Positions 1 to 6,171 of a stretch of 12,692 nt of DNA are shown here, one piece after another. Location of the stretch: contig JAIRNN010000043.1 in the NCBI GenBank assembly GCA_031257995.1, positions 1 through 12,692 of the forward strand. The letters run 5' to 3'. Every line of letters starts with the position of its first letter. Positions within the stretch are counted from its first letter, which is position 1. The DNA is from Spirochaetaceae bacterium (GTDB lineage: Bacteria; Spirochaetota; Spirochaetia; Treponematales; Breznakiellaceae). The notes below the pieces were generated by a model. That model did no database searches, had not been told where the DNA came from, and worked only from the letters and a program-made list of their open reading frames with translations. The translations under genes were made by a program, and so were the position numbers.

Positions 1-323
1 CTGAATAAGGCGGCTGTCCGGGCTTTCCGCGGAATACCGCCTGAAGCACGAAAGACGCTGACGGTGGATAATGGCAAGGAGTTCGCGGCGCATGCCTGCT
101 TGTCGCAGGCACTGTCGACAGACATTTTTTTCGCGCATCCGTATCACTCGTGGGAGAGGGGCCTTAACGAACATGCCAACGGGCTCATCAGGCAGTACCT
201 CCCCAAGAAAATACCGTTTGATACCCTTACCCAAAAACAGCTTGACAAAATTGTCGCAAAAATCAACAACGGCCCCGCAAGGTTTTAGGCTGCCTGACTC
301 CTTACGAGGTTTTTTCTCCATAA
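1..323 (+). pseudogene. IS30-family transposase, C-terminal fragment, frameshifted
   Basis: The window opens inside this gene. Frame 1 reads through VDNGKEF (about base 64), which fits the second catalytic Asp region of IS30-type DDE transposases. It then reads HPYHSWERGLNEHANG and LIRQYLPKK, where the Glu of NEHANG fits the catalytic Glu, and INN at about base 270. Frame 1 then hits a stop at 286-288. One missing C near base 270 explains this: from 276 frame 3 continues as RKVLGCLTPYEVF, the usual IS30 tail (NNRPRK..GY.TPxEVF). A second slip in the T-run at 309-315 may also exist, because frame 2 continues as VFFSIKFAL. The N-terminal part and first catalytic Asp lie outside the window. With at least one frameshift the copy is unlikely to be active. 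The family call rests on motif recognition. Confidence 0.85.
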
Positions 324-573
324 AATTCGCACTTCCAAAAAAATTCCGCGTGATATTATAAAACAAATCAATGATTATCATAGTGAATTACAGAAATTGC
401 AAAATCAATCGAGACTTGTAAAAACTAATATAAATAAAATTGTATTAGTTACAGATGCTACAAAAGAACAAATGGCTTTATGCGGCAAGCAAAATATTAG
501 GCTTGTAAAATTTAACATTGAAGAGTTATTGTCAAAGTATTACGACAATCTTCGCGAATTGTCGGTGTTTTAA
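322..573 (+). pseudogene. 3' part of an AT-rich unknown gene, 5' end lost at IS30 fragment
   Basis: Frame 1 is open from about 298 and stops at 571-573. From about 322 it reads as AT-rich coding sequence quite unlike the GC-rich core genes, including KKIPRDIIKQINDYHSEL, KIVLVTDATKEQMALC and NIRLVKFNIEELLSKYYDNL. No start codon with a ribosome site is visible, and the 5' side abuts the IS30 remnant, so the gene looks truncated by the insertion. The alternation of a hydrophobic strand (KIVLVTD), a helix and a second strand (NIRLVKF) before a final helix loosely resembles the end of a PD-(D/E)XK-type nuclease domain. No catalytic residues can be identified, so that is only a guess. It probably belongs to the same ancestral gene as 606-1175, since one extra T in the T-run at 567-571 would fuse the frames. 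Confidence 0.5.
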
Positions 574-605
574 ACATTCGACCGGCGAACAGGGGTGTTT
601 CCCGG

Positions 606-1175
606 TTGTATTTGATGAAATCGACATTGCTGCTGTTAGATCAGCGGAAAACAATTAACGAAATATGTCAAATCGAAAACAAATCAAGGAATACAATTTA
701 TAACAGGCTTATTGTTGCATGTTTGTTGGGAATACTTGAGAAAAATAAAGATAATTATATATTTACGGCATTTGGCAGAAATTTGCTATTGAAAGATGAC
801 AGTATTTCAAGCGAACAATTTAGCGAAAGGCAGTTTATCATGCTTTCCGATTTCGTAAAAGAAAATCCTTTTTATTCGCAAATTACATTTAGCATTATGT
901 CTGTCGTCGACACCATTTTTATTTTATCAAAAGCTGGATATCCTGTAAAATATGATATATTTAAGGATTTTTTTATTCGTTCATTAGGCAAAGATAAAAC
1001 ATGGATTGAAGGACGTTCACAGCATACCGGCGTATATCATTTCGCCAATTATGCTAAAGAATTAGGTTTTATACATCAAATTGATAATAATATTTTTCTC
1101 ACTCCGTGTGGCATTCAGGCTATATTGATTTTCCAACTTAACCGCTCAATACAACTTATAAAAGCCCGCGCATAA
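606..1175 (+). CDS. Hypothetical protein with a helix-turn-helix-like N-terminus
   Basis: This frame gives a 189-residue AT-rich ORF beginning with TTG 606, which has AGGGGTG eight bases upstream. ATG 615 is an alternative start with poorer spacing. Residues 12-60 (KTINEICQIENKSRNTIYNR, then LGILEKNKDNYIFTAFGRNL) have the rhythm of a winged helix-turn-helix: helix, turn, recognition helix, then a two-strand wing. Residues 75-170 look helical and carry no motif I recognise. There is no signal peptide or clear membrane segment. The frame is open upstream of the TTG back to 522, and the extra residues (NIRPANRGVSRLYLMKS) read like coding sequence. This may therefore be the C-terminal half of a larger frameshifted protein that included 322-573. 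Its base composition and its position between two IS30 remnants suggest horizontal acquisition. Function is unknown. Confidence 0.5.
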   Translation: MYLMKSTLLLLDQRKTINEICQIENKSRNTIYNRLIVACLLGILEKNKDNYIFTAFGRNLLLKDDSISSEQFSERQFIMLSDFVKENPFYSQITFSIMSVVDTIFILSKAGYPVKYDIFKDFFIRSLGKDKTWIEGRSQHTGVYHFANYAKELGFIHQIDNNIFLTPCGIQAILIFQLNRSIQLIKARA

Positions 1176-1201
1176 GCTCAATAATTTTTTACTGTGATTC
1201 G

Positions 1202-1795
1202 CCTTATTATTTCGTGTCTGTCTATAAAGCCGCTACTATCTCGGTGGCGGTTCGGGCATTCAGGCCAGTTTCTGCGGAATAGCTGAAAGCCCTGATGGTA
1301 GATAACGGGAAAGAATTTCCAAGGGCACACGACGCTGTTGCATAATTTGCAGTGCAATGGAGTTGTTTGGAAACCTCTCGTTTCCGAACAACTTCTACTA
1401 AAAACGCAGTTTTGCAAGGCTAAAGCCCGGCTTTAGCTTGAAGAATTGCAAGTTTAATATATTTTTCTATCTTTACCTTTTAATCCCTGCAGGGTTAATT
1501 CCCCGCCCTTTAGGGCGTAAATCTGGGGGTGCGGGGGATTTGTTCCCCCACATATGCAAAGATTTCAAGGAGAAATATTCAATACTCCGCCCTTCAGGGC
1601 GGGGATTATTTATTTAAAGAGGGGGCAGAACAGACACGCCGGTGGACCGATGCGGCCAGTGCCTTCCCAAAGCGATTTCCTTTGAAACGGCTAAGGGTAT
1701 CTTGACAGGATTGTTGAAAAAAATCAATAGTATCTGTTGATATTCATCGTCCCTATGCGGTCTTTTTGGAGCGTTTATTCGTATTTCAGATTTGA
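1202..1795 (+). pseudogene. Second, heavily decayed IS30-family transposase, split by palindromic DNA
   Basis: Two separated stretches match the transposase fragment at 1-323. In 1202-1345, frame 2 gives YKAATISVAVRAF, an internal stop, then LKALMVDNGKEF; the first copy has AAVRAF and KTLTVDNGKEF. In 1624-1740, frame 1 gives GRTDTPVDRCGQCLPK, position for position against GLNEHANGLIRQYLPK, followed by AISFET and KKINS against KIPFDT and AKINN. After another frame change, 1751-1795 gives PYAVF and a stop, against PYEVF. About 80 bp of expected transposase, including the HPYHSWE part, is missing and replaced by the palindrome-rich block at about 1346-1620. Multiple stops and frame changes make it non-functional. 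The alignment was made by eye. Confidence 0.7.
1361..1603. repeat. Cluster of palindromes inside the IS30 remnant (possible IS200/IS605-like relic)
   Basis: Six inverted repeats lie in about 240 bp. They are: 1362-1392, arms GTTGTTTGGAAAC and GTTTCCGAACAAC with loop CTCTC and one mismatch; 1419-1437, GCTAAAGCC-C-GGCTTTAGC; 1485-1494, CCCTGCAGGG; 1504-1517, CGCCCT-TT-AGGGCG; 1533-1549, GGGGGA-TTTGT-TCCCCC; and 1587-1602, CCGCCC-TTCA-GGGCGG. The first and last CGCCC hairpins have nearly the same sequence and bracket about 85 bp. Such paired subterminal hairpins recall the ends of IS200/IS605-type elements or derived small palindromic elements. No transposase is present, so this is inference. 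The last hairpin is followed by ATTATTTATTT, but no gene obviously needs a terminator here. Confidence 0.55.
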
Positions 1796-2124
1796 ACCGG
1801 CGCATGATGAAATTACTGTTTTCAAGCGTCCCGTTAACAGGAAAGTATAATGATAAAGTTTTCGTTTACGGGGAGGCAATTAAAAAGTTTTGTAAATAAC
1901 CATTCCGGCACGGACTTGCGATGAGTCTGTTGGCAGACATAAAGGAAATCAACCGCTTGTGGCAAATAAAGATGACCGTTGGGGGTGTTCGGGGCGGATG
2001 CCCTTGCAGAGACGGGAGAGCGCGTGGCTATTGGATAAAACCTCCTTCGCCTTTGCGGTTACATTAAATCGCTTGATAAACGGGCGAGTTGTCGATAGTA
2101 AAAGGATAGAACAAGGATAAAGGC
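1796..2124. other. Intergenic region upstream of topA, no confident gene
   Basis: No convincing gene is present. Two tiny overlapping ORFs (1850-1924 and 1921-2067) have start codons, but no recognisable product and only a weak ribosome site. The second runs into an intergenic repeat. A perfect TATAAT lies at 1846-1851 without a matching -35. Other spirochaetes often have a dprA/smf gene near here; I see no remnant of one. Confidence 0.5.
2037..2100 (+). repeat. Degenerate third copy of the dispersed intergenic repeat
   Basis: This stretch aligns with the distal block of the repeats at 8581-8795 and 10257-10452. Shared parts are AAAACC near its start, TTCGCCTTTGCGGTT against TTCGCCTTAGCGGTT, TAAACGGGC, and a final ATAGTA. 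It lacks a clear proximal block. It ends about 24 bases before the topA start, while the other copies end upstream of flgB and fliF. The alignment is by eye. Confidence 0.5.
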
Positions 2125-4320
2125 GTGGTAAAGGAAAAGACAAAGAAGGCTAAAGGGGCGGCGAAACCAGTGGTGAAACCGGTCCGAAAGAAGGCCGTGG
2201 CAAAGAAGCATACTCTGGTGATCGTCGAGTCTCCGGCGAAGGCGGCGACAATTGAAAAGTATTTGGGCGCTTCGTATACGGTCAAGGCTTCGATGGGGCA
2301 CTTGATCGACCTTCCCAAATCAAGGATGGGGGTCAACACGGAGAAGGATTTCGAGCCTGAGTATATCACCGTACGCGGCAGGGCAAAGTTGCTCAAGGAC
2401 TTGCAAACCGAGGCAAAGAAGGCGGCCGCCGTCCTCCTCGCGTCGGATAATGACCGTGAAGGGGAGGCGATTGCCTACCATTTGAACAACGCGATACAGG
2501 CGAAGAACGAGGGGCTTCCCATCTCGCGCATCGTGTTCAATGAGATCACGCCCGCCGCGATCAAGGAGGCGGTCGCTCACCCGGAGGAGATAGACGGCGC
2601 GAAGGTGAACGCGCAGAAGGCCCGCCGGGTTCTTGACCGGCTGGTCGGGTATAATCTTTCGCCTTTACTATGGAAGAAAGTGAAAAACGGCCTCTCGGCG
2701 GGGCGGGTTCAGTCCTGCGCGCTCAAGATCATCTGCGACCGTGAAAAGGAAGTGGAGGTCTTTGTGCCCGAAGAATACTGGAGCTTGGGCGGTGAGTTTG
2801 CGAAGACGAAGACGGCAAAGAAAGGTTTTGCCGCCGAGCTTGCGGTGTATCAGGGCAAGAAACCGGATTTGAGGAAAGAAAAGGACGTGAAGGAGATCAT
2901 CGAAAAACTGAAAGGGGCCGCATTCACCTGCGCGGACGTGCGGGAAACGGAGAAGAGTATCAAGCCCCGCCCGCCTTTTACCACGTCCCAGCTTCAGCAG
3001 ACCGCCGCGAACCGGTTAGGCTTTACCTCGAAGAAGACGATGCAGATTGCCCAGATTCTCTACGAAGGGGTCAACATCGGCAAGGGGCGTGTGGGCCTGA
3101 TTACCTATATGCGGACGGACTCGGTGCGTATCTCCGCACTGGCCCTTGCCGAGGCGCGGGAGTGGATCGGCAAAGAGTATCCCGCCTGCCTCCCGGAAAA
3201 GGCCAATGTCTACTCGGTGGGAAAGACCGCCCAGGACGCGCACGAGGCGATCCGCCCGACATACGTCAAATACACGCCCGAATCGATCCAGAAGTACCTT
3301 TCCCGCGACGAGTCCAGGCTCTACTCGATAATATGGGAGCGGTTCATCGCCAGTCAGATGAAGAACGCGAAGACGGCGACCTTGAGCGCCGACATCGCGG
3401 GCGGTGAGGCGGTGTTTCGGGTGAGCGGCACGAGGGTTGTCGAGCCCGGTTTCTACCGGGTGCTGCAATTGCTCGCCTCGAAAGAAGAGAAAGGCGCGGC
3501 CTTCCCCACGATCAAGAAGGGGGACGATCTCTTTGCCCTCGCGATGAAGGGACAGCAGCACTTTACCCAGGGACCGGCGCGGTACACGGACGCCTCGATC
3601 ATCAAGACGCTGGAAGAGAAGGGCATAGGCCGGCCTTCAACCTACGCGCCGACCATCTCCGTGCTGCTTGACCGCTACTACGTGACTCGCAAGGACAAGC
3701 AACTCGTGCCGACGATTCTGGGCCGGAAGATCAACGATATGCTGGTTGAACATTTTCCCGATGTGGTGAACGCGGAATTTACCGCCGGTCTCGAAGAAAA
3801 GCTCGACGCGGTGGAAGGGAAAACGGTCGCGTGGCCCCGTATGATCGCCGATTTCTACCGGCCTTTCAAGAGCCGCGTGGACGAAGTGGGGAAGACGCTC
3901 GAATCGTACAAGGGGACGCTTGATGAGATGACCGGCGAGAAGTGCGAGAAGTGCGGAAGGCCGATGATGAAAAAACTCGGCAAATTCGGCTACTTTCTCG
4001 CCTGTTCAGGCTTCCCCGAATGCCGGAACGCGAAGTCCATCCCGCTCGCCAAATGCCCCCGGTGCGGCGGCGACATTATTGCGCGAAAGCAGAAGGGCCG
4101 GAGAAAAGAGTTTTACGGCTGTACGAACTATCCCGAATGTGATTTTCTCACCCATTTCAAGCCGCTTCCCGGCCAGAACTGCCCCAAATGCGGCTGGTTT
4201 CTCGTTGAAAAGCACGACAAGCGCCGGGGAACGCACAAAGCGTGTATCAATCCTCAGTGCGATTATTTACATTCCGCAGAAACCTCTATAGAAACCTCTA
4301 GGGAAAGTGAGGACGAATGA
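2125..4320 (+). CDS. topA: DNA topoisomerase I (type IA)
   Basis: This 731-residue protein relaxes negatively supercoiled DNA by cutting and rejoining one strand in the cytoplasm. A lysine-rich tail (residues 1-28) precedes the Toprim domain, which starts at TLVIVESPAKAATIEKYLG and carries the metal-binding acidic motif SDNDREGE at about 107-114. The conserved core includes KVNAQKARRVLDRLVGY and LSAGRVQS (about 160-196). The catalytic tyrosine is Tyr328 in GLITYMRTDS. The C-terminus (about 607-712) has three four-cysteine zinc ribbons (CEKC..C..C, CPRC..C..C, CPKC..C..C), as in many bacterial TopA proteins. GTG 2125 is the only in-frame start after the stop at 2107 and has AAGGA about seven bases upstream. 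The stop overlaps the xerC ATG, suggesting translational coupling. It appears intact and complete. Confidence 0.97.
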   Translation: MVKEKTKKAKGAAKPVVKPVRKKAVAKKHTLVIVESPAKAATIEKYLGASYTVKASMGHLIDLPKSRMGVNTEKDFEPEYITVRGRAKLLKDLQTEAKKAAAVLLASDNDREGEAIAYHLNNAIQAKNEGLPISRIVFNEITPAAIKEAVAHPEEIDGAKVNAQKARRVLDRLVGYNLSPLLWKKVKNGLSAGRVQSCALKIICDREKEVEVFVPEEYWSLGGEFAKTKTAKKGFAAELAVYQGKKPDLRKEKDVKEIIEKLKGAAFTCADVRETEKSIKPRPPFTTSQLQQTAANRLGFTSKKTMQIAQILYEGVNIGKGRVGLITYMRTDSVRISALALAEAREWIGKEYPACLPEKANVYSVGKTAQDAHEAIRPTYVKYTPESIQKYLSRDESRLYSIIWERFIASQMKNAKTATLSADIAGGEAVFRVSGTRVVEPGFYRVLQLLASKEEKGAAFPTIKKGDDLFALAMKGQQHFTQGPARYTDASIIKTLEEKGIGRPSTYAPTISVLLDRYYVTRKDKQLVPTILGRKINDMLVEHFPDVVNAEFTAGLEEKLDAVEGKTVAWPRMIADFYRPFKSRVDEVGKTLESYKGTLDEMTGEKCEKCGRPMMKKLGKFGYFLACSGFPECRNAKSIPLAKCPRCGGDIIARKQKGRRKEFYGCTNYPECDFLTHFKPLPGQNCPKCGWFLVEKHDKRRGTHKACINPQCDYLHSAETSIETSRESEDE

Positions 4321-5219
4321 CCAAGACTGAAGAGTATTTGGCTTATCTTGCTTCAGTGCGCGGACTGTCCGAACATTCGATTATCGCCTACCGTGCCGAC
4401 CTTGCCCATTTTGCCGGGCACTGCGAGCGGCTGGACGTTCTGCCTGAAAATGCCTCGAAGCGGGAGGTACGGGACTTTCTGGGCGACCGGAGTTTTGAGG
4501 GGGATGCGGCGGTGAGCGTGAACCGGGCCCTTTCCAGCCTGCGCGGGTTCTATCGCTACCTGACGCGGTTCCAGTACCGAAAGGACAACCCGGCGGAAGG
4601 ACAGCGGAATCTGAAAACCCCCCGGAACCTTCCCGGTTTCTTGTGGGAGGAGGAGATGGCCGCTTTTGCCCGGCTGCCGGAACAGGAGCACATCCTCTGG
4701 CCTGAGCGGGACAAGGCAATCGTTATGGCGATGTACAGCGCGGGGCTCCGGGTGTCGGAACTGGTGTCGTTACAATTTTCTTCGTTTAATGGTATGATAG
4801 ATACCGGTAAAATGGATAATATGGAGAGCGCAAGGATCATCGGGAAGGGGAACAAGGAACGGATCGTGTTCTTTTCGGAGGAGGCGCGGAAGGCGGTCGC
4901 GGAGTATCTGCCGTTACGCGCGATGCGGATAAAGGGGGGCGATCACCCGTTTCTTTTTGTCAACAAGAAGGGGGCGCCGGTTACGGCGGCGGGGGTGCGG
5001 TGGATCATCGGGAAGTACAGCGAGCGTTTTCCGGTACTGAAAAAGGTGCGCCCCCATTCGCTGCGCCACAGTTTCGCGACGCACCTTATGAACGGCGGCG
5101 CGGATGTCCGGGTCGTGCAGGAACTGCTGGGACACGCGAGCATCACGACGACGCAGCGTTATACCCATGTGAACATAGAGCGTTTGAAGGCAGTCTACCA
5201 TGAAGCGAGGGGGAGATGA
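4317..5219 (+). CDS. xerC: Tyrosine recombinase XerC/CodV-like
   Basis: This 300-residue site-specific recombinase has the size and layout of XerC/XerD, which resolve chromosome dimers at dif with FtsK. The N-terminal SAM-like core-binding domain (about 1-95) includes YLAYLASVRGLSEHSIIAYR. The catalytic domain carries the tyrosine-recombinase set: Arg145 in SAGLRVSEL, Lys177 in GKGNKER, His247 and Arg250 in HSLRHS, His273 in LLGHASI and nucleophile Tyr282 in QRYTHV. Its position between topA and hslV matches CodV (XerC) of Bacillus, which favours xerC over xerD, but sequence alone cannot separate the two. ATG 4317 overlaps the topA stop as ATGA and has GTGAGGA just upstream. A segment at about 154-171 between the catalytic Arg and Lys (NGMIDTGKMDNME) looks slightly longer than usual. 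Likely intact. Confidence 0.93.
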   Translation: MTKTEEYLAYLASVRGLSEHSIIAYRADLAHFAGHCERLDVLPENASKREVRDFLGDRSFEGDAAVSVNRALSSLRGFYRYLTRFQYRKDNPAEGQRNLKTPRNLPGFLWEEEMAAFARLPEQEHILWPERDKAIVMAMYSAGLRVSELVSLQFSSFNGMIDTGKMDNMESARIIGKGNKERIVFFSEEARKAVAEYLPLRAMRIKGGDHPFLFVNKKGAPVTAAGVRWIIGKYSERFPVLKKVRPHSLRHSFATHLMNGGADVRVVQELLGHASITTTQRYTHVNIERLKAVYHEARGR

Positions 5220-5233
5220 TGAGAGGGGACAGG

Positions 5234-5806
5234 ATGAGCATGATGAACACGATGAAAGAAAAGCCGGTTTTTCGGAGTACGACGGTGCTTGCCGTGCGCC
5301 GTGACGGGAATGTCGCGATGGCCGGCGACGGCCAGGTGACGATGGGCGAGACGGTGATGAAGCACAACGCCCGGAAGGTGCGCCGTTTGCAGGACGGCAA
5401 GGTGCTTGCCGGGTTTGCGGGGGCGACCGCCGATGCCTTTACCCTGTTTGACCGGTTTGAGGGGAAGCTCAAGGAGTATCCCTCCGACTTGGCGCGGGCC
5501 GCCGTCGAGCTTGCCAAGGAATGGCGTACCGACCGCACCTTGCGGAGACTGGAGGCGTTACTCCTCGTGGCCGATTTGCAGAAGACGCTGCTCGTGTCCG
5601 GCACAGGCGATGTTGTCGAACCGGCGGAAGACGCGCTGGCCATCGGGTCAGGGGGCAACTACGCCTACGCCGCCGCGCTGGCCTATCTGGAGGGGTCAAC
5701 TTTCAGCGCGAAGGAGATCGCGGAGAAGAGTCTCAAGATCGCGGGCGCCATCTGTATCTACACGAACAGTACGATAATGGTGGAGGAGTTGCCCGGCGGC
5801 GCGTGA
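5234..5806 (+). CDS. hslV: HslV (ClpQ) peptidase subunit of the HslUV protease
   Basis: HslV is the proteolytic core of the ATP-dependent HslUV (ClpQY) complex, a proteasome-like double ring of N-terminal-threonine hydrolases. With this start it has 190 residues. The short leader up to FRS would be removed to expose Thr16 of STTVLAVRRDG as nucleophile. Family signatures follow: AMAGDGQVTMG, MKHNARKVRRL (with the active-site-area Lys), GFAGATADAFTLF and AIGSGGNYAYAAALA. Several in-frame starts exist (5216, 5219, 5234, 5240, 5243, 5252). I chose ATG 5234 because GAGAGGGG lies about six bases upstream; 5216 would overlap the xerC stop. It is a likely operon member with topA and xerC. Its ATPase partner hslU lies almost 1.2 kb downstream rather than adjacent. 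Confidence 0.95.
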   Translation: MSMMNTMKEKPVFRSTTVLAVRRDGNVAMAGDGQVTMGETVMKHNARKVRRLQDGKVLAGFAGATADAFTLFDRFEGKLKEYPSDLARAAVELAKEWRTDRTLRRLEALLLVADLQKTLLVSGTGDVVEPAEDALAIGSGGNYAYAAALAYLEGSTFSAKEIAEKSLKIAGAICIYTNSTIMVEELPGGA

Positions 5807-5830
5807 CGCGTGAATGGAATAGGCATATTT

Positions 5831-5898
5831 GAAAATGGATAATGGGCGGAGATTGGAGACAGCGCGTTTCATTTTTTCATTGCCCGCTTTCTATTTTC
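5831..5898. repeat. Imperfect inverted repeat just after hslV
   Basis: GAAAATGGA (5831-5839) can pair with TCTATTTTC (5890-5898), with one G-T pair, and GGGC (5844-5847) with GCCC (5882-5885). The stem is interrupted and the loop long. It could be a weak transcript end for the topA-xerC-hslV unit. It contains AATGGATAATGG (5834-5845), which recurs at 6811-6822 and, reversed, at 12434-12445. Confidence 0.3.
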
Positions 5899-5951
5899 AA
5901 TCCCCGGCGGGTGAGGTGTTTTATGGCTGCTATTTGGGTTATAATAGGATT

Positions 5952-6171
5952 ATGATCCTTAGGGTACAATCCGGCGGCTTTCAAGCATGGCCTTACTGAA
6001 CCGGACATAGTGGCGGCTGCTCTTGTCGATGCGTTGATAGAAGGGTTTCCTAACAAGTACTGGGTTGTTCGTTTTAGTACAAGAGGAAATTTTATTGAGG
6101 TGATGTATAATCTGGTGAGTGAAGATAGTGCCAGAGTGAAAATATTGCCAACGGACGCTCGTCCAGCGTTC
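5952..6171 (+). pseudogene. Broken small toxin-like gene (RelE/BrnT/DUF4258-like suspected)
   Basis: ATG 5952, with AGGA three bases upstream, starts MILRV. A small indel near 5963-5966 is then needed to enter frame 1, which reads YNPAAFKHGLTEPDIVAAAL, LIEGFPNKYWVVRFSTRGN, FIEVMYNLVSEDSARVKI and finally TDARPAF. The pattern KHGLTEPDI, then NKYWVVRF..RGN.IEVMYN, then a C-terminal RPAF resembles small toxins of toxin-antitoxin pairs (KHG.T..DI...GNxxEVxYN). I suspect that group without being able to name the family firmly. No antitoxin gene is visible. The 3' end passes directly into the tandem repeat array, so the natural C-terminus has been displaced. The GTG-started reading 6010-6327 contains this body plus translated repeats and is not a normal protein. 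Confidence 0.5.

Noticed and set aside
265..290. Programmed frameshift in the IS30 transposase
   Set aside because: No slippery sequence is seen at the shift point and IS30 transposases are normally a single ORF, so a deletion is simpler.
1846..1851. TATAAT as a topA promoter
   Set aside because: The -10 is perfect but no acceptable -35 hexamer exists at 16-18 bases, and the position is about 270 bases before the gene.
1850..2067. Two tiny overlapping ORFs (24 and 48 residues) before topA
   Set aside because: No homology is recognised and the ribosome site is weak; the second ends inside the degenerate intergenic repeat.
3016..3561. 181-residue minus-strand ORF
   Set aside because: It lies wholly antisense to topA, with no motifs and no ribosome site evidence.
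5940..5945. TATAAT just before the toxin-like gene
   Set aside because: No matching -35; the expected start would fall on the ATG itself, which is possible but unsupported.
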